Positions 40,001 through 55,000 of a stretch of 64,000 nt of DNA are shown here, in pieces. The notes under the pieces are model-generated. The model ran no database searches. It was not told the origin of the DNA and saw only the letters and a program-made list of their open reading frames with translations. Origin of the DNA: Hippasteria phrygiana (taxonomy: Eukaryota; Echinodermata; Asteroidea; Valvatida; Goniasteridae). A program made the position numbers and the translations under genes. The first letter of the stretch is position 1. Each line of letters starts with the position of its first letter. The stretch lies in NCBI GenBank assembly GCA_037893225.1, contig JAZGUH010000271.1, positions 310,001 to 374,000 on the forward strand, in the 5' to 3' direction.

Positions 40001-43000
40001 AACCCACAAAATATAGTCGCACCTTGACAAAGAGTACACTGTAACATCTTAATCCTTATTGTGATTCTGGGTATTGGATGTTATTTTTGACACTCAATGA
40101 TAAACTCAAATCTTCTGTAACCCAATTCCCATCTCACTGAAAATCTTATCAAGGCATTTTGTCATTTCAGTGGCATGTATCTCGCAACACCTAATGCTAT
40201 GCACACATGTAAACTGCACCCTCAACTGATTATGCACCAGTCCCAATGCATGTACTAAGTTTCACTGGTACTTGTACGTCACTCGGTATACATACCGCCT
40301 CTGCTATCTACTTTCTTAGAGACCAGTCTCATCACCTCCGTTGCCATGTTAGTGACCAGGCTCTGCTCACGCGGAGAAGCTGTGACTGGGAAACGGTACT
40401 CCACAAAATAGGTACACCTGAAATACATGTACATCAATCCGAATCCACATGGTTAAACAAATAATTGCATACATAAAATGTAGTCTTCAAGCAATGTTAT
40501 GTTTATAGTTTCTGTACCAAAAATGGGTTTAACCCCTTGCGTACAGATGACGCCAAATGGCGCAAAAAAACCCAGTGGCACCAGGTAAGATGACGCCATT
40601 TGCCGCTATTTGTGCAGTTTCAATCCATTGTGAAAAATAATCCCGGCGTGAACTGGTTAACTACCAGTGCCTGCGCTGGTTGACCACTCACACACAGAGT
40701 GCTCTCTAAATACACAATATATTGCAATGTTAACCCTTTGCGTACGGATGACGTCTGTGGACGCAAAAAGAAAGTGCCACCAGGCCGGATGACGCCATTG
40801 GCCGCCGTTTGTGCAGTTTCAATCTGTTGTTGGATTATTGTGTATGTTACGCTTGACTGCACAAACACATTGTGGCCGTTTCGCTTGGCTGCACAGGCCT
40901 CACTACGATAACCGTACTCAAGGGGTTAAAACCTCAAGAATAGCTCAATTTAATTATTACATGTACATGTAGCTCAGGAAAAAAAGAGCAGCACAGCCTA
41001 GACCTGTACCAAACTTTAAATTTCTCTTAAAAATATGCAATAAAATTAAAATAGCCTTAGAAGCTAGTAAAAATATGTTACAGTGAACAAGTATAGGGGG
41101 CTAGTAAGAGAAAACCTTTCATCACAGGGCCTGTCAAGTCCTGACAACACACAGAAACACCCGTTTTAAAAAGTTGTTTTCTAATTTCAAACTTGCGTCA
41201 GTAATCAACCGCTGTACTGATGACATCATGGTTTGCTGGCATGTGCTGTCTTATGGAATTCAAGTGGGGACGACAAATTGGAAGCGCTATAAAAAGCGCA
41301 CTTGTAAACAAAAGCATGACATCATCAGTACCGAGGTATAATCATAGAGCTATATTAAATTACCAGAGCGCTGACTCGATGTACAAAGTGATGCCTGCTG
41401 GGCGCATCCATGTTTGTGTACAAACCTATGGAAAACTCGAAATTTTGTACGGCTTCTGTACGGCTATTTGCATATCTGCGTTTGTATTCTTTAAAGTTGC
41501 GTTATCGAAGCCGATACGCCGAAACCCGAAACGCACAATCAGTAATTGAGCGTTTCATTTTGCTCTGCGCAAACAACGCAAACGCGTGCGCGTACCGTGC
41601 CGTGCCGCAGATCATTTTTGCCATGATGTTTTACAACCGTTATGACGCGCTTAAGTTGTTTGCGTATGTTGTACTTCTGCGTTGCATTTAGAGTACACTT
41701 TTAAAATTCACTCCATCTAATTTTATTATGTTCTACAAACACGCACACAAATTCAAAATGTCTGCGTGCAGGAATGATTTAAAGTATCTCCGCGCCTGAG
41801 ATCGGGAGTTAGCGCTCTAGTAATTTAATATAGCTCTATGGGTATAATACATACATAAATAGTGATAAACAATCAATTTATAAAATGTCCACATGCTGAC
41901 TGTATAGAACAACCCCCACATTAATTTTTTTGTCTAGGTTTGTATCCTTCGAGTTTAACAAGGGCTGTGCACCTTTTTTTTTTGCGTCCACAGACGTCAT
42001 CCGTACGCAAAGGGTTAACATTGCAACATATTGTGTATTTAGAGAGCACTCTGTGTGTGAGTGGTCAACCAGCGCAGGCACTGGTAGTTAACGATGGCTC
42101 AACATTTATTAAATGTTTGTGGCGCCATGATTACGCTCATCTAGAGCTTCAGACAAGTGCATGTACATGTAATAATGCTGCAGGTCCACACTTTCGAAGT
42201 GCTAGTCATTGAAAATATCATCAAGCATCATTTATAGTGAATAAAAGAGTACTTTATTTTTTAAAATCAAAATAGAGTACTCCGTTGTGTTGACACAATT
42301 CAGTTCAAGTATATCTCCACAGCATATGACATTTACTTCAGAGGGCCTTCAAGTTGGTATTTACAGATGCGAGGAGAATGGCCAAATGCAGCCAAAATTA
42401 AATAGACTGAACAAAATTGTAGTTAATAGATAACTAGAAGCATTCCTTCAAAACTGATGCCCACTGGCTAACGGTATAAACAGCATTTGTCAGATAGTTC
42501 GTCTGATGTTGTGCTGCATGTATTTTTCAAATTAAGAGACTTAGTGGAACACTGCAGCACTTGAATCAATCCCAGGAAGGCGAGCTCATCAAACACACCT
42601 GTCCTACCTGGGGCTCATTTCATGTTTGACTACGTTGCGGCTCTCCGTGGATTTCAGCTGAGACTGCACATGACTGGTGGTGGGCAAGCACAGCTTGTTC
42701 CGTTTCTATTATAATTCCAGTTGATGGCATCAAAATCACGAAACAGACTCGAGGTCGGAAAGAGACAGACTGATAAGCATCTTCAAATGCCACGTATTCC
42801 TAGCACGTCCTGCATTTGACAGATTGGCTGCTTTCTATAAGAGTCTTTAAATACCTTCTATCCACGCACGCACGTCTCAAATATTTATTGGATTCATTGA
42901 GCAGAATACAAGCAACTGTTACGTGGATAAGCATGCAAGATGTTCATAATATGATAGAGGCTACAATGTATTATCACTTGCAGATGACGTTTCTGCCGTT

Positions 43001-46000
43001 TTTGGATCAAGTTGCGAAAGATGAATGTTTCTTTTGACAGTTGTTGAGTTGCCCATCATGACTTATTTGAATGAATCAACGATGACAGATTCCCCTGAGC
43101 TACCACAAGGGATGTCACCAGTTCTCATCATCCTTCGAACCTGCTTCATCACAGTAGTTTTTTTGGTGAATGTCTTGGGCAACCTCCTCTCCATCACTGT
43201 CACGCACCGCACGCCGGACCTAGCCGACAGCACCAAAGTCCTGATGACGACACTAGCCATGTGTGACCTCATGGTGGGCATTCTCCAATGGTCAAGTATC
43301 GCTGCGTCTGCCCTTGATTACTGGCCCTTTGGGAAAGCCTACTGCGATATTCACTCCCTTCTCATCATGGACTGCTTCATGATGTCAATCTCATGCATCC
43401 TGCTCATCAACACTGAGAGATTTGTTGCTGTTGTGTGGCCATATCGATTCAGCGTTTGGTGCTCAAAACGTCGCATCATCATACTAGTGGGCATTGCAAG
43501 TGTACTGTCCATTCTGGGTGTCCTGATTGTATCAATATTGGAGAAGCAATCTGTGTATTTTGAGGTGACGACTATATGCGTAATGGATTATACAAGCCAG
43601 GCCTATCTGGAGGCTGTGTTCCTCATCATTGGCGATCTCATCCCTGTCTTTTATATGACCGTGATTTACTTCAAACTGATCAAAATCAGCAACCAGCACG
43701 CCGACAAATTCACAAAGAATCAAATTCCACAGTCCCCAAATGGCCGTCCCTGTCGATTCCAAGGTAACAAAGCTCTGCGGACTTTCCTCATTGTCACGTT
43801 GAGTTTTTCCGCCTGCTGGACACCCTTGCTTGTCTCCAGGGTGGTTTTCGCAGTGAGGGAAACTGCTATGCCGCCCGTGCTCGAGTTTGTAGTTCACTGG
43901 CTCGCTGCCTGTAACAGTTTCTTCAATGTGGTGATATACTGCATGTTTAATAGATCATTTCGTAAGATTGCCAAACGAATTATTGTAAAGGCATTCCCCT
44001 TCTGTAAGGCATCAGTCGCTCCTTTAAATTTGTCATTTCAAACTTAGCAAGCAGCAGGCCTTGCATGAAGCTGATGGGCCATTATCTGTATCAATGGTTT
44101 GAGGTGCTGTCTGGCCTAGCAATTACTGAGTGATTGAGTTGAACCATAATTTGAGCCACAGAATTCAAGTTATATATTCTCAAAATGCAGTCACTTTGAA
44201 AATTTTCCACTTCGCTCAACTATTTTCTCCGTACTTTCTCCCAACTATTTACTCTGTATTTTCTCTGTACTTTCGTACACAATGACAGTCACACAGTCGT
44301 ACTTTCCCAATACGTGCGAGGACAATGCTTTGTGTTTCCTATTGTTCCTTTAATATAACCCAACCCCATAGACTAAGCACGTACTTCTACGTACGAGGAC
44401 CGTTTTTAACAAAAGACTTGACGTGCTTTGTATTTCCTTTCTCCTCTGAGATATATACAGAACCCGTACAAGTGTACGTGCACTGTATATACCTCCGAGG
44501 ACAAGAGAAGAAAGGAAACACAAAGAAACCTTTCAGTCCTCGAACGTAGAGTCTTTTGTTGAAATCGGTCCTCGAACGTAAGGATACGTGCTTAGTCTAT
44601 GGGGGTTGGTTATATTAAAGGAACAATAGGAAACACAAAGCATTGTCCTCGGACGTATTGGGGAAGTACGACTGTGTGTACACATGCCAAACCGACCTGT
44701 GTGTGACCAAGGCAAATGGCTTACAGTGGGCACAACCAATTTCCAACTGAATGAGTTCAATGTGCAACATCCACACAGTGCATGATGGAAAATACAGCCG
44801 AGTGCCCACAAAATACAGTAACTTTTAATGATTCGGTCGATTCACAACTCAGAGCGCCGCCAGCGGCAAGCCGGGAAAGGCTAATTTCCGACTCTCAGGG
44901 TCAACATCACGTCTATCGCATTGTATTAGATGGTGGACATGATGCACTGCGTAATTTGGCCTCTCCCCGGCTTGAATTGTCAAGGTCTACACGGAACCAA
45001 TCCAGAACCACACAAACCAACTTTGGATATTCAGAAAAATAACTCTGAAAACTATTATTAGCCCAACATGACAGCAGAATTTACAAGCCAGGTTGTATAG
45101 GATTTATTTTAGTAAAGTTCAAGCATACATGTAAGGGTATCAACTCTACCAGTTTTGTACTGACCGACAAAGGGCAGTTTTCCAAGCATAATGATTAATT
45201 TGAGCCACAGCTTTCACAATTAAGAATTTGTAAATTCTTGAAATGCATTTAAGGCATACAATTATTTATGGTTGCTTAGAAAAATTGAAAGATGTACGGT
45301 GCTTTCATATTAATATAGAAAACTAGCGATTTTTGTAAATTCGCAAAAATAAAGAAGCATGTTCCCCAGATCAATATCTCTCTAGACCCAGTGTATCAAA
45401 TAGTAATTATGGAAGAATTCTATTTTTTTTATATAGATGAGTTTAATATTTACGTGGCCTTCTGACATTCTGACTTGAAATTTAAAAAGAAATAGGGTCT
45501 ATGCTTGCGGCGAAATATACAACTGTGTTAATTAATCCTTTCTAAAGGAAATATAAAGATCCATTATGATGCTCTTGTGAATAACAAAGGCATAAATATG
45601 TGTATGGAAATTATGGAAACTAATTTTAGAAATTGAACATGTGCAGTTTATTCCTTTTGTTTCTGGGTTTATAAGTACATCATACCTCATGGGTCCCAAT
45701 TTTTGTTACACATCATTTCATTAGGCATGCCCTTCACACAACTGCACAAGAGTGTGATTCAGTTTGTATGACTCGCACCAAAGATAAAAGTGGCCAAAGT
45801 TTAAAACTTTTTAAGTATAAATGTTCAGCAGTTTTAAATTGAGGATAATAATTATCACATCGTTATGTTCTGATTGCGTGTACCAATCTACATGGCTGCC
45901 ACCATTATTGTACTCGTTCTTTGAAAGTATACGTAAATTCTCCTTCAAGAGTTTGTTAAAAAAAAATATTTCAAAGAAGGACAAATTTGAAATACTGAAG

Positions 46001-49000
46001 TTATGAGCAAAATTTTACAACAGACACTGTAAGAAAACTGATGGAAAAGTGTATCCCGTACTAGTGAGGCAGTGGGACTTTGGTATTTGAAATGTGCAGA
46101 TATACCAGAACGTCATTGGAAGCAAATGGTTATGTTAATTTGTTAATGTGGATAGCTTATCTAATGCTTACACATATTCAAATGCCGGTTTTATTTTTTT
46201 TTAAAGAAGAATTTTAAAACATCAGTGTGAAAGTACTTGTATCTTGTAAATTTAATGATTCTGATTTTTCTAAAACCTTAAGAGAAGTTGCTGGCTACCT
46301 AAAATGACTGACCTGCTTAAACCCAACAGAATCCAACTGTGTCTTATTTGCCTGCTGAATCCAACAGGATTGTAACACTATGAGTTAGCTGCTCAATCCA
46401 ACAGGGTCCAACGAAAAATATCACTTAGTTGGATCCTGTTGGATTCAGCAGGTTTAGGGTTAAATGAAACTGTCTTTGAAATTGCATTAAAGAGCAACTC
46501 TAAGGATTCCCAACCTTTCTTAGGTTTCAATTTAATTGAGAAGAGCTATGTCAAATAACACAGATACTTGTCAAGATCCCTATCTTTGACGGCGGTTTTT
46601 ATGTAAAAAAAAAAATTCGCGAGTCTATCCTAGTTTCGTGAAAACGAGCGTGACGTCAAAGCTGATTTACATCTGATGAATATTCATTTCTGACGTATTA
46701 CCGGTGAGCATGCAGGTACGCGACATGTACACTATGCACATAACATCGTGTGCGGCTTTCTCCGGTACTTCATCATGTTTTTTTCATTTCTCAACAGCGC
46801 CACCAGCGGCGAATTTGTGGAAAGTTTTCATAAACCCGAAAGAAAATGGTAATAATTTCTCTCAAAATAACATTGAGACGCAAAACAAACATGATTTTGT
46901 AATGAATAAGTAATTTATTATATATTGAACACAATAACATTTAATTCTAACGCTTTTCAAAACCTTTTGAAAGTGAACAAAGAAACTGGCAGGAGCGGGA
47001 TTCGAACCTGCGACCTCCGGGTTACCGTACCGGCGCTCTACCAACTGAGCTATCTTGCACTATGTTGGCAATTGTCAGTATCTTTGTTCGGGTGGGCGCT
47101 AGTCAGAAGTCAATTTTCAAAACCGTTGGAGTTGCTCTTTAATAGAAAATACAGCTCTACCAAACCAAAGAAAGAAACGCTTACTTTTTTGTCTTGTGCA
47201 TTGGGGATGGTCTAGGGGGCCTCCCTCTCCTCTGTCCGCCTCTAGAGGGCCTCATATCTTGAGTGGGTAGGGTTCGCAAGGAGAGGCAGTCAATCATTAC
47301 TCGAGCTACATGGATCCTCCCTAGCAGAGTGAGGCGCTGCACACTCAGGCCATCTGCGGGATTTACTGGTGGGGGACAGAAACAGACAAGTATTCAAAGA
47401 GAAGAAACTCTTATAATGAAACAGTAATAAATAATCAATTTGATAGATATTTTTTTCATGAAGGAACGTTGGATACTAAGGCTGTCCCAAACATAGCAAA
47501 TATTTGATCATCAACTGAATATTCGAATACCTTTTTGCCGGTTCGAATATTCGAAAACAAATATATATATATAAACGTACAGATACGACTCTGATGCTAT
47601 TTTAATAGAAAAGCTACAGTGCTTAGCAGTGTCAAATGCCGCATTTTTGTCGAGGGTAACTTTTTGTGGCCGGAGGTTTATTGTTCCCGTCTGTAAAACC
47701 GTGGACATTTATTTAAAAAAATTACTGCAAAACACATGCTGCAGTTTGGTTTCTTGTTATCAGAACGTTACGTACCCGTAACGATCTTGATACAACAGGT
47801 GCATGCAAAAAATGTCGAGCAGGCGGTCTATAAAATCGACCGTCGCACGTAAAACACCGGCGTACTTTGCAGTTGCAGCTGCCGTGTGAAAAGCTTGATC
47901 GGCGAGTATCAAATATTCAATTATTCGGTCAAACCCAGTTTCTATTAATCAAATACTCAATTATTAAAAAATCAACAGCTCTTACGGATTCCTCCAAAGT
48001 GCCTGTCGACCTGTAGGAAATCTATGCTGGAAATATGATGAAAAACTAGAGCGGACTCTACACTTACCCGCTTTCTCCACAAGTGGCTCTTGGAAAGATA
48101 CTCTCGATCCCTCAGACATCCTGGATGTACTCCCGGCATCCGAGTCGCTACTGCCAACATCACTCCTACTACCACTTGTGCTGCGCTGTCTTCCCAGCAG
48201 AGGTTTCTCTCTGGACTTCCCCGTCTTGAGTTGCCTGCCGTCTGCCACGTCCTGGCTTGTCTTGGTTCTCGGTATGTTGTGTTGGTCCTTCTCCGGTTTG
48301 TCATCTGTTGGTTGCTCGGGATGCTGTTTGTCTTTTCTTGAAGGTGGTCTCTGTGAATTGAAAGGAAAAATCTATCATTTATCCAATGCTAAAAAGGGGG
48401 TTCTCAAAGGGAGGAAATTTACACAGAGCTGATCCAAAGCTTGATCGGTTGATCGGGGAATCAGGTTGGTGTAGTGGTACTTTCCTCGCCTTCCACCACT
48501 GTGACCCAGGTTCGAATCCCGGCTGGGGCCGACATGTGGATTGGGTTTTCAGTCCCTACCTGATTCAGTGGGTTTTCTCCGGAATTATTCTCTGGGGTTT
48601 TCCTCCCACGTCTAAAACTGTAACTTCCTTCCTCATCTTCTGTCATGGGACCCCACTGGAAATATGTCAAAAGACTTTTAGTGGGCTATCAAAAAGAATG
48701 TCAAATAATCATAAATAAAATAAAATAAATAAATAAATATAGGTCTATGTGCTATATGGCGAAAAGAATTATCTATGTGCTATATGGTTGAATGTTGACC
48801 AATCAAAGTAATAAGCGCTGTACACATTGTGCGGCTACATATCTTTCATATTTCAAATATCCTTCTTGTTTAAAAAAAAAAATCCTCACAATCAAGACAG
48901 TCAGTGAATACAGGGGTTCCGTCCAAAACAAAAATAAAACAAAAACTGCCGGTACCGAAACTAAACGGATGTGGAGCCCTCAAGGAATACTTAGCCTGCA

Positions 49001-52000
49001 GACAGCCCACTGAAAATTATTTTACAGGTGGCATGGTTTAATACCATCTTTGAATAAATCTGTTAAGGAAAGTTTTTGTTCTTGTGCAATATTGTTTCTT
49101 ATCATCACTTCTGCTCTACGTCCAGCATCCTCATACCTGATTGCCAGGGTCGCTCATGGAGGACTCATAGGACCATCGCCGTCTCCTCTTCTTGGTCGAG
49201 TCCTTGAGTTTCTTTGAGTCAGCGTCATCGTCCTCGCTGCTCAACAGATCACTCAGGCTACTGTCACTGCTACTCCTCTGCCGATTACAAAATAAAGCCA
49301 AAGTTTCATGATGTTTTTTTTTTCAAACTCTGTGAAACCTTTTGGATTGATTAAGAAAGTGTCTCCGAGGAAGAGCTGGCAAATTTTCAGAGTTACGTCC
49401 ATTCACAAGTAATTAATACAATGCTGCTTTTTTTTCATGCTTAAGATCACAACCTGTAATTTTCAATTAATGATGGAGAGTAATATGAAACATTCTTGTT
49501 TATTATGTCATCAGATCTGAAATTATACCTACACCTAACCTTTTGCAGGGGGGAGGTGAGTTGGTCTCACCAACGGTGGAAGTTACCCCACCTGGGCCTA
49601 TAGGTCTGAAAATTGGGATAATATCTTTGGAATCTATTGAAGATTTATCCTCTGTTTAGATCTGGATCCAGGAAACTGTAAGGGTGGTAGGGCTGGTGAC
49701 CTACAATGTAACCAACCCCACCATCTCTGTTGTAGCCCTTTATCTAGAGTGGCTTTTAGCCTTGTACTGGGCGACATACATACATAAAAAGAAATTTATC
49801 CTATGTTGTCCCATCCAACACTGAATTTGCCAATATGGCACTTAGGGCTTTTAGAAGACACAAAAGCCTTCATGACCAAATGTAAAGATTAGTTTACCAA
49901 CCTTATCAAGTTCAGATCTTCTAAATGCCTTCAAGAATATATTTTGAATTATTCTGGCGGGAACATGAAAACTTGTTTTAACATGTAACTATGGCAAGTG
50001 TTTTTGTTTCTTATGGCCTAAATCTTACCACTCCCTTGTAGAAGAGTTCCTCCAGGATGCTTTGATCTCGGAGGGGGTCCTCCGTCTCGCTGATGATGTC
50101 ACTTTCAGAGGAAACGCTGGACTGAGGAGACAGCTCAGACTAAGGGTGAAATGTCAAAGGTCAACATAAAGTCACAGGTTATATCATACTTGGCCTAATC
50201 ACCAAACTTTGTTGACTAGATGCCTTGAAACTTTGTTGACAAACAAATTACACAACTTTCCTGCCACTTTGCCTTGGCCGTAAAAGAAAATTTGGTCATA
50301 ACTGAAAGCATGTATGTGTTCTATGTCAGGCAAACTTCAAATCAGTCGGCACCAACACGTATATGAGATTTTAAAACAAACAGAAAACATGATAGGGGAA
50401 GCCAGTCAAAACACTAAAAACACAAAAAAGCAGATTGATTTTGTTTTGCCAAAAAATGAATCTATTCATGAGGGTTAACCAGTTCGCGTCAGATGACGTG
50501 TATACATGCACTCAGCGAGGCAAGGGTCCAGCGGAAATATCTGTCAGCGACCGGCTCGCAGTGAGCGAGGCCAGGGTGTGCTACCCGCAGATAAAGGCCC
50601 GAGCCCGTCTAGCACCCAGGCTCGTGAAAAATAATCCCGTCGTGAACTGGTTAAATAATACAACAATAACTTAAATAAATTTTCAAGGTTTTCAAAATAC
50701 TTTTCACAAATACAATATTTCACATTTCCACACTTGCGACTAAACTTCAACATAAACCTCGATGAAATTGATATGAATGTAATAATTACCTGTAATGTTT
50801 GGAGGTCATTCAACTCCTGCGTGGAGAATTTATCTCCGATGAGGAGCTCAATAGTCTGTGCGTCAGTGATGCTGTTCTCAAAGCCATTCGCATTCTTGTT
50901 CGTGAGAGCAACAAATGAAGGATTATGGATGTCATCAGTGCGAAGAATCTCACGTAAGAGTTCTCCAGAAGAACGCCTTCAAAAAGAAATTTAAAAACTT
51001 TTAAGGTGGTAATAAATGTCACTCCAAAGCAATTTCAAATTCAAACACTTTTCTTTGAGAAAGCACGACAAGCCTCTGTGATGCAAGATGTGACAGAAAT
51101 GATGTGCAAGGTGGTATTTGTGTGACACAAACTGCATTTCAGATGGGTAAGCAACTTCAAGTCTATTTTGGAAACTTGGCAATAAGCCTTTTCGCGATTC
51201 CAAACAAGCACACGCAACATCATGATTTATGATTTAGTTTTGAGATATAAACAGTTCACCAAACAAGTGCAAAATCACAGCGGGTTACCAACGAAATGAA
51301 AGAAAAGTTCTTGCTTTGAAGTAAATGCAAAATTTAGATTTTTATTTTTTTACTGCATTGTGGTTTAAAATGTTTGTATGCTCCAACTTTTGTGCGAACA
51401 AAAGTTTCCATCTTCTTTTTGATTAGATGAAAAATTGCAGAATGCAAATTCGGTTACCACGTCCCTCATAGACTTGTGTGCAATGATCTTCTTTGTTTAT
51501 CTCCCGAAACTAAATTGTTGAATCTGATGTGTGCACGCGCAGTTGAATTTGAGAAAAGGCTTACTGACGGTTTTTATACCAATGAATATAGACTATCTAA
51601 GGCATGATACGATAAATAAAACTTCATACCTTCTCACTGGTCTGATGTCTCTAGTCTCCATAACACCAGTGGGTAAGTCCACGGGCGTCACCCAATGACG
51701 TCCTTGCGGTGGCCCTTCAACAAGTGCCTTAGCAGTTGATGCACCAGTGTCCAACTCAGATCTGATCATGTTGTCCCTGAGTTTCGTGCCACGGTCTAGT
51801 AGTGCTGAGATGAGATCACTCCCTGGCTGGCTGGAGGGGTTTAGATGGTGCCGGATTCCCGAAAATACTGGTGCAGATACACCTGCTCTACTTGTCTGTG
51901 TATTCCTTCCTAAATGTTACAGAAAGGACAACCATTTTTGAGCAGTCAGTTCTGTTTGTCTCAAACTTTGTGCCTTGTGGATCAAATTATAGTTAATGCG

Positions 52001-55000
52001 ATTGGACAATATCTCACAAGCTGCACTGATGCAATTCTAATGCAATAGGCCAATTAGGGAGCTAGACAAGATGTTCATTATATAACCCAACCCTGCTATA
52101 TATATCTAACAGAATCCAACAATTTCAAAGTGAACAAAGACAACTGGCAGGAGCGGGATTCGAACCTGCGACCTCCGGGATTACCGTACCGGTGCTCTAC
52201 CAACTGAGCTATCTTGCACTGTGTTGGCGGTCTCCCAAATTGTCAGTATCAGAATCCAACAATGGTAAAAAGCCGTTGTAATTTGTTGGAATTAGCAGTC
52301 AACACAAACTACATGGTGTGTTGGATATTGTTGTATTCGGCAGGGTGGAATTAGCTCAATATACCTGTTGGATTTTGTTGTGTATAGGAGGGTGGCAGCA
52401 GACTTCTAGTAAAATTTCACTTGTATTTTGTTGGATTCAGCAAGGTAGCTGCAAGTGTAGGTGGCACACTGCAAAATCCAACAAAATTTGCTGTTGGATG
52501 TTATTCTATACAGCAGGGTTCTCATTTCAGTTTTGTTGGAAATTGTTGGATTTAGCAGGGCCATATGAAAAACATTCAAGGGTGCTAGGGTTAAAGTTAA
52601 ATGATGACTGCAGCAAATTTTTAGCAAAGCAAATTTCTCATTAATCCCCCAAAATGTCTTATTCATTACACTCACCTCGAAGAGTTGTCACTTGGCTCGT
52701 GCCGGTTCTTGTATGGTCGGTATCTGAACTTTGACCTTTCATGACAGCCTCGTATGCAGACACTCCCCCGTCCAGTCCACTGCCTGCATCATTGATGTTT
52801 TTCTCCGTCTCCTGATTGGATGGCATATCCGTCTTTCCCGGTCCCACCACAAAACTGTAGTCACTGTCTAGACCCTGGGGGGTTATGGTCGCTCTAGGTT
52901 CTGTATGTCTCTCATGATGTGGTATCTGAGTTATGGGGATTGCGAGAAGTTCAAAATGTGCAAGTGTCTGATTCTTTTCTTCAGTTTTGGCCCTATTGAT
53001 GTGAAATTGCCCTAAACTCTCCATTGTAAACACTCTATTCATTAGAGTGGCTTTGAAATGCCGACGTGCAAGGGGATTTGTACCGGTCCTTAACCCTAAC
53101 CCTCCAGGGTATTTTGGCTAGAAACCCTGCCAGACGCATCAGATTGCATACTTTGTCACATTGACTTGTGTGCAGAGTGCAGCAAGGTCAAGCTGTCACC
53201 ACAGATGCACTGTGCTGCGCGCGTCTGGCAGGGTTAGGGTTAAGGGGCATAACACTGGCCCAGGTTCAAACCAGTTTGATACCAGGTCCAGTATACATAC
53301 TGTGCATGAATGAATTTCGGGCCTTACAATGTAAGTGCAAGCAAGGAGGACAGGAACAAGTGGACCCTTATCTATCATGCATCCAGCCAAGCGTGCAACC
53401 AGATCAAGTGCTTCATGTCAAGCTGAGCATGCTAACAGTGCACAGCGTGTGGGTGAATATACACGAAAGCATAGCATGCACTATGTGCCGTTTTCCTAGG
53501 TTTACACGACAGAAAATATCTCAGTGTGGGCACGCAATGGAAATGATGCCAAGTGTCCACACTAAAGGGGGGACGTGAGTTGGTCTCACCAATAGTGGAA
53601 GTTACCCCGTCTGGATCTATAGGTCTGAAAATTGGGTTAACATCTTTGGTATCTATTGAAGATTTATCCTCTATTTAGATCTGGACCTAGGTACGGCTGG
53701 CAACCTAAAATGTGGCTAACCCCACCACCTCTGTTGTAGCCCTTGACCTAGAGTGGCTTTTAGCCTTGTATGGGTGACTTCCATAAAAAAAACTAAAAAA
53801 ACAGTAATGTACACAGTTTTCCAATGGACAGTTACAATGAGCACACACAGTCGTACTTTCCCAATACTTCCGAGGACAATGCTTTGTGTTTCCTATTGTT
53901 CCTTTAATATAACCCAACCCCATAGACTAAGCACGTATTTTTACATCCGAGGACCGATTTTTAACAAAAGACTGACTCCCGAGTACAAAAAAGAAGTTTC
54001 TTTGTATTTTCTTTCCCCTCATGTCCTCGAACGTAAATACTGAACATGTACAAAGCTACAGGAAAATTGCACGAATGACTTGAAAACATAGAACAAGGTC
54101 TGTGAAAACGGCAAACCTTTGGAATGGGCGACATGAATGGGTCTTCACTGGAACTGGATATCATTCTCCGCGGTCGTGGTACCGGGAGTGGTGGGCCAGC
54201 TCTGACCAGCTGCGACTGGACTGAACCGGATTCAGCAGTGGTGCCAGTGCCTGCCGTAGCGATGCTCAAGTCAGTGGTAGGTATGGAGCTGGAGCTATCA
54301 TAAGCAGCTGCATGAAGGTGGTGATAAATACGAGAGCAAATTGCTGCAGATCGGTCATTATGTTTGGGACATATATCACTCTGATTCTGTGTGATTTAGT
54401 TTACTCACTAAATCTTCTGTCAACATTCACTTAAGTGATACAGTTGGCTCATGCAAGATTCAAATTTGGCCAGTTTAATCCTTTCCTTACCACATTGCTG
54501 TTTTCTCTTTTGGCCCACTTTATCATAACAGGAAAGTTGTTTGTCACATGAACCAATGGCACTCCATACACATAACTATACAGGGAAACTTCGGATACAG
54601 TTTTCTCAAAATATTGACACATGAATTTGATAGCACTATTGGAAAGATCCGAACAAGCTCTTTCCGTTGGTATATAGATCATGTATGGACAGCGAAAAAC
54701 ACAAGCACTACAGTTCGTTGAAACATGGTGAATATATTTGTTGTTTGGATACTCTGGTGTGTGGTTTCCTTGTCGAGTAAACACGACATTGGTAAGCAAG
54801 AGGGGTGCTGTGCCTTGTCGAGTAAACTCGACATTGGTAAGGAAAGGGTTAAAGAAACCTTTGATCATAACCAAATGAAACGACTCTTAAATAACCCAAT
54901 AAAATAATGGATGTTACATGTTTTATATCAATACAAAAGCCGTTTTTGTTTCAAAATTGCAATTTTGAAATGATGATGAAGACCAAAGAGTCTGTTTGAA

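Larger units (their letters stand above)
40418..43024. other. Intron 13 of C2CD3, part right of exon 14
   Basis: Holds the TTAA MITEs and inverted duplication listed above; 42100-43000 has no recognisable repeat or coding frame and must contain the GPCR promoter. Confidence 0.6.

Noticed and set aside
43063..43897. Minus-strand frames opposite the GPCR
   Set aside because: Shadows of the receptor frame; the receptor motifs leave no doubt about the strand.
48090..48432. Plus-strand cysteine-rich frames
   Set aside because: Antisense of C2CD3 exon 12, whose minus-strand frame has splice sites and phase agreement.
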